Shown here: positions 20,909-28,701 of the stretch, one piece after another
How the letters are laid out: every line of letters begins with the position of its first letter
Position numbering within the stretch: the first letter of the stretch is position 1
DNA from: a virus
Length of the DNA stretch: 34,213 nucleotides
IMG/VR virus record: IMGVR_UViG_3300042938_001487
Coordinates: 1-34,213 of that record
Strand: one strand, 5' to 3'
The notes under the pieces: generated by a model
The model's input: only the letters and a program-made list of their open reading frames with translations
Told to the model about the DNA's origin: nothing
Database searches by the model: none
Translations under genes and position numbers: made by a program

Positions 20909-22584
20909 TTGAATTCGATGGCTCCCGCTTTGCGCAGTTGTTGTGCGCAGGCGTAGTTGAGGCGCACGGAGTCGGCAAAGTGGTCGCCTGCCACCGAGCG
21001 CCATTCTTTGCGGCCTTTTTTACTGACGATGATTTTTTGCCCCATGAAGGCAGATAGGAATTCTTCGCCTGAGTCTTTCGGGAAAAATAGAAACGGGGAT
21101 TTTCGCTTTGCGATTCGGTCGATGAAGAGCGAGACTTTCGACGCGAATTCGTTGACGGTGTAGAGCGGCATGGTGGGGTATTCCTTCAGAACGCTCTCGG
21201 AGATGCTGCCGAAGTTTGCGCCGGACCCCTTGGCCGGGAAAAAGAAATTACCCGAGAGATAGCATGCGCGGTATACGGCGTTTGCGTTGAAGCCTGAATC
21301 GAGCAGCCCGCCGATCGGTGTGACCTCCCTGCCATCTGGCGTTTTGTATTTCTGTGACTGCGCGACCTCGAGCATGTCGTCGATGCCGGTGACGGTGCCG
21401 TAGTCGATGACATACGAGTCTCCGTTTTCTGCAAAGGCCATCGTCGTCCAGTGGGATGTATCTTGGCCAACGTCTGCAGATAGGGTGATGGCAACCGGCT
21501 CGATGGGACAGGCTCCGCGAAGGTAGTCTTTGCGGCAGGCAAGCACTTCGGCGCTTGTGGCTCCGGTGCCTTGGATGGTCCAGCGGCGGGCGTTGCGTTT
21601 CTGAATGAATTGCTTCATCGCTTCTGTGTCTCCGGCCTTGCGGTCGAGATCCGCCTTCACCCACTCTACCGCGAGAGATCCCCACGGAATCCACCACACG
21701 GCGGCGGCATCGTAGTGAAATGCGATCCGCCCAGGCGCGCCGTGCGATTTCACGACGTAGCGCGAGCCGGATGACAGGGCGCGGCGAATGCGCGGGTCGT
21801 CCATGTATTCGTGCGAGCATGTTGGGCACACGAGCCGGGCGCTCTTCGCTACTCGGTCCCAGAGCATGGCGCCATTCCCATCTGTCTCACGGTCGAAGGC
21901 TATGTTTTTAAAGTCCCACGGATGCACTTCACCGCATAAGCACTGCCAGGAGAATTCGCGCTTTTCGCATAAGTCTTCTGCGTCGTGAAAATCGTCGCCT
22001 TCCTCGCCACCTTGAGAGACGAGGATGCGGCGGGCATTCCACCTGTCGTGAGTTCGCCGGCGGAATTCCTCCAGCATGCCGCGCTTCCAACGCCACACTT
22101 CGTCGGCTATAGCCCACCGGATAGATTTCTCCTGAAGGCTGGTGAGGTTTGCCCCGCCGATGAAGAGCGGCATGTGTGGAAAAAGGATCTCCGTCTTGCG
22201 CTTTTGGTGCCTGTCTTTTGGGAAGAGCTTGGCGACCGAGGGGATCGCTTCCAGCATCGGCCCGAGGCGCGACTCTGCCCACTGCTTCGCCGTTTTGTCC
22301 GTCTGCCCTGTCACCAATGTCGGGCCGGGGTTCTCTGAAATGATCCATGCCAATAGCGCCTCGAAAAGCGTGGTCTTCCCACTGCCTACAGGTGCGCAAA
22401 TAAGGATTTCGTCGTTCGTGTCTTTGGCGATTTCTTCAATCGGTTCGTTCATCCATTGCGCTGTCGTGGAATCAAATTGCGTATTCCGTGCCGAATGCGG
22501 AACGACGACATGCCGAGACATCCATTGCACCGGACTCAGCCGCTCGCCGGGGTTCACTCCGAGTTTAAAATATTCTGCGATCAT
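20905..22584 (-). CDS. terL: Terminase large subunit (GpA type)
   Basis: 559 aa. Start overlaps the small-subunit stop. ATPase: ICAPVGSGKTTLFEAL near residues 62-77 (Walker A) and IRWAIADEVWRWKRG near 135 (Walker B with DE). Zinc-type pairs WQCLCGEVHPWDF and LVCPTCSHEYMD lie near 195 and 235. Nuclease acids: LSADVGQDTSHW near 367, GLLDSGFNAN near 413 and HFADSVRLNYAC near 540. This is the lambda gpA-like packaging motor that cuts and translocates DNA into proheads. Confidence 0.93.
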   Translation of the reverse strand: MIAEYFKLGVNPGERLSPVQWMSRHVVVPHSARNTQFDSTTAQWMNEPIEEIAKDTNDEILICAPVGSGKTTLFEALLAWIISENPGPTLVTGQTDKTAKQWAESRLGPMLEAIPSVAKLFPKDRHQKRKTEILFPHMPLFIGGANLTSLQEKSIRWAIADEVWRWKRGMLEEFRRRTHDRWNARRILVSQGGEEGDDFHDAEDLCEKREFSWQCLCGEVHPWDFKNIAFDRETDGNGAMLWDRVAKSARLVCPTCSHEYMDDPRIRRALSSGSRYVVKSHGAPGRIAFHYDAAAVWWIPWGSLAVEWVKADLDRKAGDTEAMKQFIQKRNARRWTIQGTGATSAEVLACRKDYLRGACPIEPVAITLSADVGQDTSHWTTMAFAENGDSYVIDYGTVTGIDDMLEVAQSQKYKTPDGREVTPIGGLLDSGFNANAVYRACYLSGNFFFPAKGSGANFGSISESVLKEYPTMPLYTVNEFASKVSLFIDRIAKRKSPFLFFPKDSGEEFLSAFMGQKIIVSKKGRKEWRSVAGDHFADSVRLNYACAQQLRKAGAIEFK

Positions 22585-22985
22585 TCGTCGGAGAGTGTTT
22601 TCAGAACGCGGTTTATTTCGTCTTCAAGGATCGGCACCATCTGAGCCGCCGATAGCCCTTCGAGCCGCCCAGGCAATGCGCCCACCCATGAAAGGAGTTG
22701 CGCCTTCACGGCCATGCCAAGCGCGATCATTTCTTCCTCTACCTTCTCCTTTGCAATGTGCTTCCCCTTGGTAACCTCGAGCAGATACTCGATGCGGTCG
22801 CCCTCGAGCTTGAGCTTCCGCAGCCTCGCCGCCTTCATGTCCTCCACGGGAAGGCCGGTTGTCTCGGATTCGGCGGCAAGATTGCGAGCCTGCCGTTTCG
22901 TCACAGCAAGCTCTTGTGCAATGTGATCCGTCACTGGGTTACGGGGGCGGCCCTTGCCTCTTTTCGGGGTGGTCTTTGGTTTCAT
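22581..22985 (-). CDS. terS: Terminase small subunit-like DNA-binding protein
   Basis: 134 aa. Basic N-terminus (KPKTTPKRGKGRPRNPVTDH), a helix-turn-helix IAQELAVTKRQARNLAAES near residues 22-40, then a helical region with KLEGDRIEYLLEVTKGKHIA and a C-terminal helix ILEDEINRVLKTLSDE. Place directly before the large subunit with a 4-nt overlap supports a Nu1-like role in recognising packaging sites. Confidence 0.8.
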   Translation of the reverse strand: MKPKTTPKRGKGRPRNPVTDHIAQELAVTKRQARNLAAESETTGLPVEDMKAARLRKLKLEGDRIEYLLEVTKGKHIAKEKVEEEMIALGMAVKAQLLSWVGALPGRLEGLSAAQMVPILEDEINRVLKTLSDE

Positions 22986-23047
22986 TATGCGGAAATGGGA
23001 ATTTTATTGCTCACACAAAACTATCGAGCGACTGGCAAACTGCTGGC

Positions 23048-23263
23048 TCAGAGCGGATTGGTAGGGTTCCCAATTTGTTTTAATAAATTTTGCAGCTTGT
23101 CGCGCTCGAGGAGTAGCGTGACCTGATCTCTGTGGAACGCTTCGGCCAATTCGCGCGCGCCGTTCCGCTCACGCTCCAATCTCTGCGCCACCGCACGCAG
23201 GACCGGCGACCAATCGCCACCTGCTGCGATGACTGCGGCATCCGTCTCGGGTGTGTCACTCAC
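23048..23263 (-). CDS. Small coiled-coil protein of the SDTPETDAA type (71 aa)
   Basis: GTG start overlapping the upstream stop (GTGA). The beginning SDTPETDAAVIAAGGDW and the following LRAVAQRLERERNGARELAE form a pattern seen in many small phage proteins. The second part is a long coiled coil (RDQVTLLLERDKLQNLLKQI). Function unknown. Confidence 0.75.
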   Translation of the reverse strand: MSDTPETDAAVIAAGGDWSPVLRAVAQRLERERNGARELAEAFHRDQVTLLLERDKLQNLLKQIGNPTNPL

Positions 23264-23499
23264 GGTTGATCCTCCACGTCCCTGCACTGCGATACCATAA
23301 GATCAATCGCCTTGAATATCTCGGGCCATTCGAGTGGAGTGATGGATATCTTGCCGTCGCAGGCATCACTGCATTGGCGGACCTCTATGAACTCCCCGGC
23401 GGCCTCGTCCACGATCTCGATCTCCGTGGCCTCTTGGTTGAATAGCGGCTCGCCCTTGGGAACAATGACGACCTTGGTTGTGCGTGTCTCGTATGTCAT
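23260..23499 (-). CDS. Hypothetical protein (79 aa)
   Basis: Starts MTYETRTTKVVIVPKGEPLF; ATG overlaps the upstream stop (ATGA). Pattern of strands with EATEIEIVDEAAGEFIEV then a C-terminal helix. This looks like a small beta-rich protein. Not recognised. Coupled at both ends to its neighbours. Confidence 0.7.
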   Translation of the reverse strand: MTYETRTTKVVIVPKGEPLFNQEATEIEIVDEAAGEFIEVRQCSDACDGKISITPLEWPEIFKAIDLMVSQCRDVEDQP

Positions 23500-23927
23500 C
23501 GCGTTGCCTCCAGTAGTTCCCGCACGCGCTTGGCCTCGCGCTCCATTGGCTCGAGGAGGTCGAGAGCGCGGGTCAGCTTGTCTTTGTCCCATGCTTCGGG
23601 GTTGCTCTTAGCCATCCAACGCTCCACCGATTGCTGCAGGTGCCTCAGGACATCCGTCTCAGGGTCACGCTCGAGCATGGCTGGCTTCGTGGGGTCAATA
23701 CCCATTTTCAGGAAAAACATCGCTTGAACCTTTGCCACCGTCTCAATGCCAAACTTCTTTGCGCCGAATGCCTGGGATTTGAGTATCAGGTAGCGCGATG
23801 CTTCTTTGTAATAGAGCAGCTTCCTATGTCCATCTTCCCAATCCTCCACCGTGATATCCTCAGGGATCGTGTAGGTTTTAAGTTCTTCGGCTGTTAATTG
23901 CTGTTCTGGTATTATTTGTAGTTTCAT
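23496..23927 (-). CDS. Hypothetical protein (143 aa)
   Basis: Starts MKLQIIPEQQLTAEELKTYT, then IPEDITVEDWEDGHRKLLYY; mostly helical and charged. Ends with ALDLLEPMEREAKRVRELL. Not recognised. It lies in the operon between the 196-aa HTH protein and the terminase genes, with ATGA overlaps on both sides. Confidence 0.7.
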   Translation of the reverse strand: MKLQIIPEQQLTAEELKTYTIPEDITVEDWEDGHRKLLYYKEASRYLILKSQAFGAKKFGIETVAKVQAMFFLKMGIDPTKPAMLERDPETDVLRHLQQSVERWMAKSNPEAWDKDKLTRALDLLEPMEREAKRVRELLEATR

Positions 23928-24514
23928 TTTTGTTTTTTCATTTGGTTGAAAATAGTGAGAGTTAGCGCGGCGAGGTTGTCCATTTTGGGTGGTGGTGTCT
24001 TGCCCTTGCCCGCGCGGTGTTGGCGGCGTTCCTCCGGGGTCATGGCGGCAAATCGTGCGCGTGCGGATTCAGAGTAAACCTTGGAGGCTGATGCGCGTTT
24101 TTGTTGCACTCCTCGGAAGTTATTGCGCTGGGATTGTTTCTTTGCGTGCCAATCGAGAAGCTGCTTACTTACGCCCACCCGCAAAGCCAGTGATGTCAGG
24201 CTCTCCCCTGTCTGGTTGAGAAGCCAGTAGAGTGCGACAAATTGCATGCCGACATGCTCAGCGTTGATTTTCCCGGCGCGGGGGATGTTGACCGCAAATG
24301 CTCGGCTGAGTTCGTCCGCATTGTTTTGGCGGCTCGATTCAGTCCCGCGGTTAGCGAGCCATTCAATGAGGCGTTTAGCCTGGGCAATGTTTAACCCAAG
24401 CTCCTCGGCGAGTATTTCCTCGGGCAAATCAATTTCATCCGCCATGTCTGGCATATAAATGCCACCGTTCTTTTCAAACAGGCGGGTAGCTTCTGCGGGT
24501 GAGGCTGAGATCAT
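23924..24514 (-). CDS. HTH-containing hypothetical protein (196 aa)
   Basis: Early helical segment LPEEILAEELGLNIAQAKRL near residues 30-49 and a second helix-turn-helix-like segment SLTSLALRVGVSKQLLDWHA near 106-125, where a phage regulator or replication accessory would bind DNA. The C-terminal part is basic (RASASKVYSESARARFAAMT, then RRQHRAGKGKTPPPK). Function unknown; a DNA-binding role is inferred. Confidence 0.7.
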   Translation of the reverse strand: MISASPAEATRLFEKNGGIYMPDMADEIDLPEEILAEELGLNIAQAKRLIEWLANRGTESSRQNNADELSRAFAVNIPRAGKINAEHVGMQFVALYWLLNQTGESLTSLALRVGVSKQLLDWHAKKQSQRNNFRGVQQKRASASKVYSESARARFAAMTPEERRQHRAGKGKTPPPKMDNLAALTLTIFNQMKKQK

Positions 24515-24705
24515 TGTAGGTGTTCGCTAAGTATGGTTTTGAGGTGGTTGTATTTCTGCACTTTGTCGAATTCGTCGCCGTGGATTTCGTATGTCGTCCA
24601 GGTGTGCGGGCACTTGTTGCAGTGCCTTCTGCGGTAGGTGTGTTCGTTGTTTTGCCGTGAGTCCGTGACGTGGCTCGTGCTTTGGCACTTGGGGCAGGGT
24701 TTCAT
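24511..24705 (-). CDS. Zinc-ribbon protein, Ogr/NrdR-like (64 aa)
   Basis: Two cysteine pairs, CPKCQSTSHVTDSR (residues 4-7) and HCNKCPHTWTTYE (about 29-32), form a single zinc ribbon, followed by a helical tail. The order C-P-x-C ... R-R-x-C-x-x-C-x-x-x-W/F-T-T-Y-E is as in the zinc ribbon of NrdR and of small phage transcription activators. It may be a late-gene regulator, inferred. Overlaps helicase stop by 4 nt. Confidence 0.75.
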   Translation of the reverse strand: MKPCPKCQSTSHVTDSRQNNEHTYRRRHCNKCPHTWTTYEIHGDEFDKVQKYNHLKTILSEHLQ

Positions 24706-25967
24706 TTGCCCTCCTCGAAGCGTGCTATATGTCCGTGCATAATGACCGGCACCGATCTGTCGCGTTCACCGCTGCGGTTTTTGTCTACGCGCAGCACCTT
24801 GCCTTCGTCTCCCTTGGCGATGATCCACACATGGTCTGAGTGGTGCGAGATCGCGCGGGACTCGCGCAAGCGGCCTTCGTCGTTAAGCTGGCTGGCCGTG
24901 CCGACGCAGATGTTGAGCTGAAGGGCGAGCGCCTTCAGCCGCCGGGTGATCTCCGAAACGTGCTGCTCGCGCGTCTCGTTCTTGCCGAGGGTCCGAAGGT
25001 GGACGAGTTGGATGTAATCGACTACCAAAACGTCAAGCTCACCCTTGCCGGCCGCTTCGCGTGCAGCGGATTCGATAGACTCCCAATCGGTGTGCTCGGA
25101 CTCAATCCGCAGGTTCATTTTTTTGAAATGCGAGATCCCCTGTTTCACTCGTGCCAGGTCTTCGACCAACATTCCCTCGGCAGCGCACTTGACGCGGTGG
25201 CCGGTGAAGTTCGAGAGCATGCGGCTGAAAACCTGCTTGGCAGGCATTTCGAGGCTGAATAGGAGCACATGCTTGAGTTTTTCCGCCGCATCAAGAGCGA
25301 CTTGTTGCAAAATGATCGATTTGCCTCCACTTGTCTCGGCAGCGACCACGAAGAGTTCGCCGCGCTTGGGTCCGCCGCCGGTCAATCCATCCAGCGACGG
25401 CAGGCGGGTCGAGAAGGCTTCAAGCGGTTCGGGGTTCTGAATCTCATCGAGAAACTCCTCCATGGTGTCTCTGAGCGATTTGCGCGGGCGGTCCACCATG
25501 GCCGATATTTCAGCCAGTTCGCCCGAGAGTGCAGATATGTCGCCCTCCATCGTCCGAAACTCAATAGCGGCCCTGCTGGCGCAATCCTGGGCCTTCCTGT
25601 AGCGGGCTGCGGTCATGAGTTGGTCACGATACCAGAGCGCTGTGACTGGATCGCTGGTCGGGAACGCTGCGAGAATGTCCACGAGCGCTTGGTGTCCGCC
25701 GGCCGCATCGAGCGTGCCGCAGGTCTCCATGTGGGTGATGATGCTTAGAGCGTTCGAAGGCGCTCCGGATTCGTGGCAGGCTTTGGCCGATGCCAGGATG
25801 AGCTTGTTGGCGGGGTTGAAAAACAGGTCGTCCGGCCATGTGGCAAGGTCGAGAGTCGAGAGATGCTGAACGATGCAGGAGAGCGCCACACGCTCCGCTG
25901 TGTCGTTCCTTGGGATCGCTGGCGGCATCGCAATGATATCGGCTCTTTGTGGGGTGTAGGTTGGCAT
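24702..25967 (-). CDS. dnaB: DnaB-like replicative helicase
   Basis: 421 aa. N-terminal domain with AERVALSCIVQHLSTLDLAT near 24-43 and GGHQALVDILAAFP near 90; RecA-type ATPase from about 185: STRLPSLDGLTGGGPKRGEL, Walker A AAETSGGKS near 209-217, LLFSLEMPAKQVFSRML near 235, Walker B VLVVDYIQL near 310, and arginine-containing C-terminal KNRSGERDRSV. It unwinds DNA at the phage fork. Gene follows the initiator-like gene by a 6-nt gap. Confidence 0.92.
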   Translation of the reverse strand: MPTYTPQRADIIAMPPAIPRNDTAERVALSCIVQHLSTLDLATWPDDLFFNPANKLILASAKACHESGAPSNALSIITHMETCGTLDAAGGHQALVDILAAFPTSDPVTALWYRDQLMTAARYRKAQDCASRAAIEFRTMEGDISALSGELAEISAMVDRPRKSLRDTMEEFLDEIQNPEPLEAFSTRLPSLDGLTGGGPKRGELFVVAAETSGGKSIILQQVALDAAEKLKHVLLFSLEMPAKQVFSRMLSNFTGHRVKCAAEGMLVEDLARVKQGISHFKKMNLRIESEHTDWESIESAAREAAGKGELDVLVVDYIQLVHLRTLGKNETREQHVSEITRRLKALALQLNICVGTASQLNDEGRLRESRAISHHSDHVWIIAKGDEGKVLRVDKNRSGERDRSVPVIMHGHIARFEEGK

Positions 25968-25973
25968 TGTCTT

Positions 25974-26432
25974 TTAAAGGCAGCGTTGTGGTTCTGGTTG
26001 GGGGGTCGAAGACCCCTTATTATTCTTCTCTTCTCTGGTAACGTTTTTGTAACGCTGCGGGCGTTTCTCTTCCGTTACATCACCGTTACAGCGGTGTTTG
26101 TTGACTCGGCGCGTTCCAAGTGCTCTTTCCTTAGCGGTTTGACTGCAATGGCGGTCGAAGTTTACGAAGGTGATTTTCGCATCTTTCACGCGCAACCACC
26201 CTGCTTCCACCATGCTTTCGGCGAAGCCTTCGTTGCCTGCCAAAACGTTCAAGTGTGCAAGTGCTGCAATATGTGTAACGCCGTCACCGTTACAATTTCT
26301 CGACGCCCAGCCCCATATTTTGAGCAGCTTTCCCACGACTAAATCGGGGTCCATTTTTGCGGATGTTGCTATCTGTAGCACTTCCGGTTTTTCCGGTAGG
26401 TGCAGTTCAACCTTGATCCATTCTCCAGCCAT
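25974..26432 (-). CDS. Replication initiator-like winged-helix protein
   Basis: 152 aa. The N-terminus WIKVELHLPEKPEVLQIATS followed by DPDLVVGKLLKIWGWASRN is the pattern of the winged-helix domain in phage replication proteins (replisome organisers of the lambda O or DnaD-like kind). Its C-terminal tail is polar and basic, possibly the helicase-loading part. Directly upstream of the DnaB-like helicase, which supports the role. No iterons were seen inside the gene by eye. Confidence 0.75.
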   Translation of the reverse strand: MAGEWIKVELHLPEKPEVLQIATSAKMDPDLVVGKLLKIWGWASRNCNGDGVTHIAALAHLNVLAGNEGFAESMVEAGWLRVKDAKITFVNFDRHCSQTAKERALGTRRVNKHRCNGDVTEEKRPQRYKNVTREEKNNKGSSTPQPEPQRCL

Positions 26433-26433
26433 A

Positions 26434-26661
26434 TTATTTCAGCGCCTCCAGTGTGATTTTATCCGCCGGGATTCCGATTCCCGACGCACGCCCGAGCGCC
26501 GTGCAAAGGTCTTTGTAAAATTCCGAGTTGAGAAAAAGGATCGCGCTGCGTTGGTTGTTTTCTCGGTTGCTCTTATTGTCCGCTGTCACATATTCGCGGT
26601 CGTTCTTGGCGTCCTTCACCGCCTGCTTGATCATCGCGCAGAGCACTTCGCGGGTGAACAT
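26434..26661 (-). CDS. Small helical protein (75 aa)
   Basis: Starts MFTREVLCAMIKQAVKDAKN. The ATG shares bases with the preceding TAA (TAATG), which fixes the start; a longer frame exists upstream but overlaps two real genes. It contains NRENNQRSAILFLNSEFYKD and LGRASGIGIPADKITLEALK. Not recognised. Ends 1 nt before the initiator start. Confidence 0.7.
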   Translation of the reverse strand: MFTREVLCAMIKQAVKDAKNDREYVTADNKSNRENNQRSAILFLNSEFYKDLCTALGRASGIGIPADKITLEALK

Positions 26662-26858
26662 TAGCTCGTTGTCATGAGCTGCTTCGTCATGTGCCAACCG
26701 TCGCAAATCGGACACTGGTAGAGTCGGAGCGACTTGTTTTTGTTTCGCCGTGCCTCCTGGGCGAGTTTGAGCTTGCGCTTGGCTGTCCGGTAGGTCGCAT
26801 ATCGGTTTTTCGATGCGCACATTTTGAACAGGCAAACGGGCGGGATGTTTGAGAGCAT
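26661..26858 (-). CDS. Small zinc-binding protein (65 aa)
   Basis: Contains ASKNRYATYRTAKRKLKLAQ followed by LRLYQCPICDGWHMTKQ: the C-P-x-C-x-x-W-H-x-T ending recurs in small phage proteins and suggests a half zinc finger with His. An AAGGA sequence sits 8 nt before the ATG at 26856-26858; a second ATG at 26820-26822 would give a 53-aa form. Role unknown, possibly nucleic-acid binding. Confidence 0.75.
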   Translation of the reverse strand: MLSNIPPVCLFKMCASKNRYATYRTAKRKLKLAQEARRNKNKSLRLYQCPICDGWHMTKQLMTTS

Positions 26859-26861
26859 GGC

Positions 26862-27023
26862 TCATTCCTTCCGCTCCTTGCATTTGCCTGTGCGACATTC
26901 TTCAGCCACCTCTCGGGCGTTCTTGCGCAGTGACCGGATCATGGCAGTCAGCTCCATGTTGTCGTTGAGTAATTTGTCAACTTCTGCCTGCAATCGCTTG
27001 TTTTCTGTAAATAAGTCATTCAT
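26862..27023 (-). CDS. Small coiled-coil protein (53 aa)
   Basis: MNDLFTENKRLQAEVDKLLN onward: an N-terminal heptad-like helix of about 35 residues, then a short basic tail with ECRTGKCKERKE. ATG overlaps the stop of the upstream gene (ATGA). Not recognised. The small size and packed position suggest a real gene. Confidence 0.65.
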   Translation of the reverse strand: MNDLFTENKRLQAEVDKLLNDNMELTAMIRSLRKNAREVAEECRTGKCKERKE

Positions 27024-27214
27024 TTCCTTTTGGGCTTCCCGTGGTGGGTTTCGATGTATTTGCGCACGCGCTCCGCATCAGCCTCCGCCTGCGGGCGTTC
27101 CTCCAGCGCGTAGGTGTGCTGGTAGGGCGGCAGCGGTGTCCCGCGCTCGAGCCGGGGGCCGATAGGCGCGCCGTTTGCCGTAATGGTCAGGCGGATGGTG
27201 ATTTCAGGGAGCAT
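27020..27214 (-). CDS. Hypothetical protein (64 aa)
   Basis: Starts MLPEITIRLTITANGAPIGP, contains PPYQHTYALEERPQAEADAE and a basic end. Not recognised. It is separated from the DGQHR-like gene by a 52-nt gap and coupled to the coiled-coil gene downstream. The pattern of a beta N-terminus and helical C-terminus resembles small phage proteins. Confidence 0.65.
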   Translation of the reverse strand: MLPEITIRLTITANGAPIGPRLERGTPLPPYQHTYALEERPQAEADAERVRKYIETHHGKPKRK

Positions 27215-27266
27215 TTTAAAAAAATCTTGCGCGTATCCCGCCGCGCCCCGGTCACTGCGGGTTGAG

Positions 27267-28175
27267 TTAAAACGAAATATTGCTTGGATGTGTGTCGAAT
27301 TGTTTCGGTGTGGTTTTCACGGAAGCAAATGATTTAAACAGTTGGTTTTTATCACGCTGATCTGAGACGCTTTTTTTGAGAACCTTACGCACAAAATCAG
27401 TAGCCTCATCTTTATCATTCTGAGCAATCTGGATTTTGCTGACAGAGGCCTTGCTTTTATCAAAAACTCGAAGCCCTCGTGCTAAGGATTCACGAGCGTC
27501 TAACGATCTCGCTTTTCCACTTTCCACTTGCCGCACAAGTGCTTTTGCAGAGCTTGACATGTCATCAAAGCTTAAATTACAGAGCGCGCGGTATTGCTGT
27601 AAAATAAAGTCTGAATCGCCTCCGCTCATTATATGCATACAGGCAGCGAGTTTCATCGGTGCTGATGAGTAAAACTTGCGCTGCGTGCCACAAAATTGGA
27701 CTAAAGCCTGCACCGCCTCTTGGAGGCCTGCGTCAATAAACGGCTTCATCTGGTCTATACTCGGCTTATTGCAGCTAAAGACATACTGGCACCCAAGGCG
27801 CAACACATCGGCGACATTGCGGTTTTCTGAGAGACGGTCGGCATAAGTGCGCATTATTCCGATATCGGTCACTTCATAGGCGTCTGGGCGCAGGCCTAAA
27901 ACAACTACCGACCAGATTGCAGTGCCGCTTTTTATGCATGCGTTTAGCCTGTGGTGAGCATCGCGCAAGCGGCCCATACTATCAAAGCCAAGCCCTTGAC
28001 TTGTAACACGCCACTCACCTCGTTTCATTGAAGCCGCAAGCAAATCTACATACCAATCTCTTAGACGGCGATTACCGGGGCTTGTTTCCAGCATCTCCAT
28101 GGCTATCTCTGGAGTTATCTTCATAACTCCAGCTTCTGGGGTCTCTCTTGCATATTTTTTTTCTATATTTTTCAT
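27267..28175 (-). CDS. ParB/DGQHR-like protein with variant DAHHR motif
   Basis: 302 aa. Block at residues 18-90: ITPEIAMEMLETSPGNRRLR, then MKRGEW, GFDSMGRLRDAHHRLNAC and VVVLGLRP with TDIGIMRTYADRLSE. This is the layout of ParB-like proteins whose core is G-x-L-x-D-G-Q-H-R-L-x-A; here DGQHR is replaced by DAHHR. The C-terminal 200 residues are helical. A Shine-Dalgarno-like GAGAGG lies before the ATG, unlike most genes here, and the base composition is lower in GC than both neighbours. It looks like an acquired cargo gene inside the recombination module; function unknown. Confidence 0.75.
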   Translation of the reverse strand: MKNIEKKYARETPEAGVMKITPEIAMEMLETSPGNRRLRDWYVDLLAASMKRGEWRVTSQGLGFDSMGRLRDAHHRLNACIKSGTAIWSVVVLGLRPDAYEVTDIGIMRTYADRLSENRNVADVLRLGCQYVFSCNKPSIDQMKPFIDAGLQEAVQALVQFCGTQRKFYSSAPMKLAACMHIMSGGDSDFILQQYRALCNLSFDDMSSSAKALVRQVESGKARSLDARESLARGLRVFDKSKASVSKIQIAQNDKDEATDFVRKVLKKSVSDQRDKNQLFKSFASVKTTPKQFDTHPSNISF

Positions 28176-28238
28176 TATTTTGCCTCTCTTTGTGTTGTGT
28201 TTGTTTGTGCGCGTTGACCGGACGCGCCCCCGGTTGGG

Positions 28239-28697
28239 TTAAAACGGGATCTCGTCGCCGTCTGCGTCTTTGTGGGTTGGTGCTGCCTTGGTCGGCTTGG
28301 CTGTGGCCTTCGCGGTCTGCTTGGCTTCGAGCCACCGCTCAATGGTATTAAATCGCGCGTTCGGGTTCGTGCTTCCGGCCTCCTCGCCTAAGACCACCCA
28401 TGCCGACATTCCGACGAAATCCTCGGCTTCGATGGTGACCTCTTCGCCAGGAACGACAGCTTGCCCGAGTGCTTGGCGCACTTGGTCGATCTTCCACGCG
28501 GCCTTGGCCGTAAAGGTCAGGTGCTCGGAGATTTCTGGCCCGTTCGTGCCGTCTGCCATCTTCACTCGGCAGGTGAGCTTGATCATGCTGTTCCCTGCTT
28601 GGGATGTCTTCTCGACGCCGTTGGTGATTTCGATCTGATATTTACCCGGCTCAACGAAATAGGTCTCGCGGGGTTCGGTTTGTGTGTAACTTGGCAT
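28239..28697 (-). CDS. Phage single-stranded DNA-binding protein-like
   Basis: 152 aa. N-terminal part VEPGKYQIEITNGVEKTSQA with NSMIKLTCRVKM and EHLTFTAKAAWKIDQVRQAL matches phage SSB-like proteins (DUF669 type, OB fold). The end KDADGDEIPF is the acidic -IPF tail of SSB proteins that docks partner enzymes. It neighbours a nuclease, a RecA-like ATPase and a resolvase, forming a recombination set. Confidence 0.82.
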   Translation of the reverse strand: MPSYTQTEPRETYFVEPGKYQIEITNGVEKTSQAGNSMIKLTCRVKMADGTNGPEISEHLTFTAKAAWKIDQVRQALGQAVVPGEEVTIEAEDFVGMSAWVVLGEEAGSTNPNARFNTIERWLEAKQTAKATAKPTKAAPTHKDADGDEIPF

Positions 28698-28701
28698 ATT
28701 A

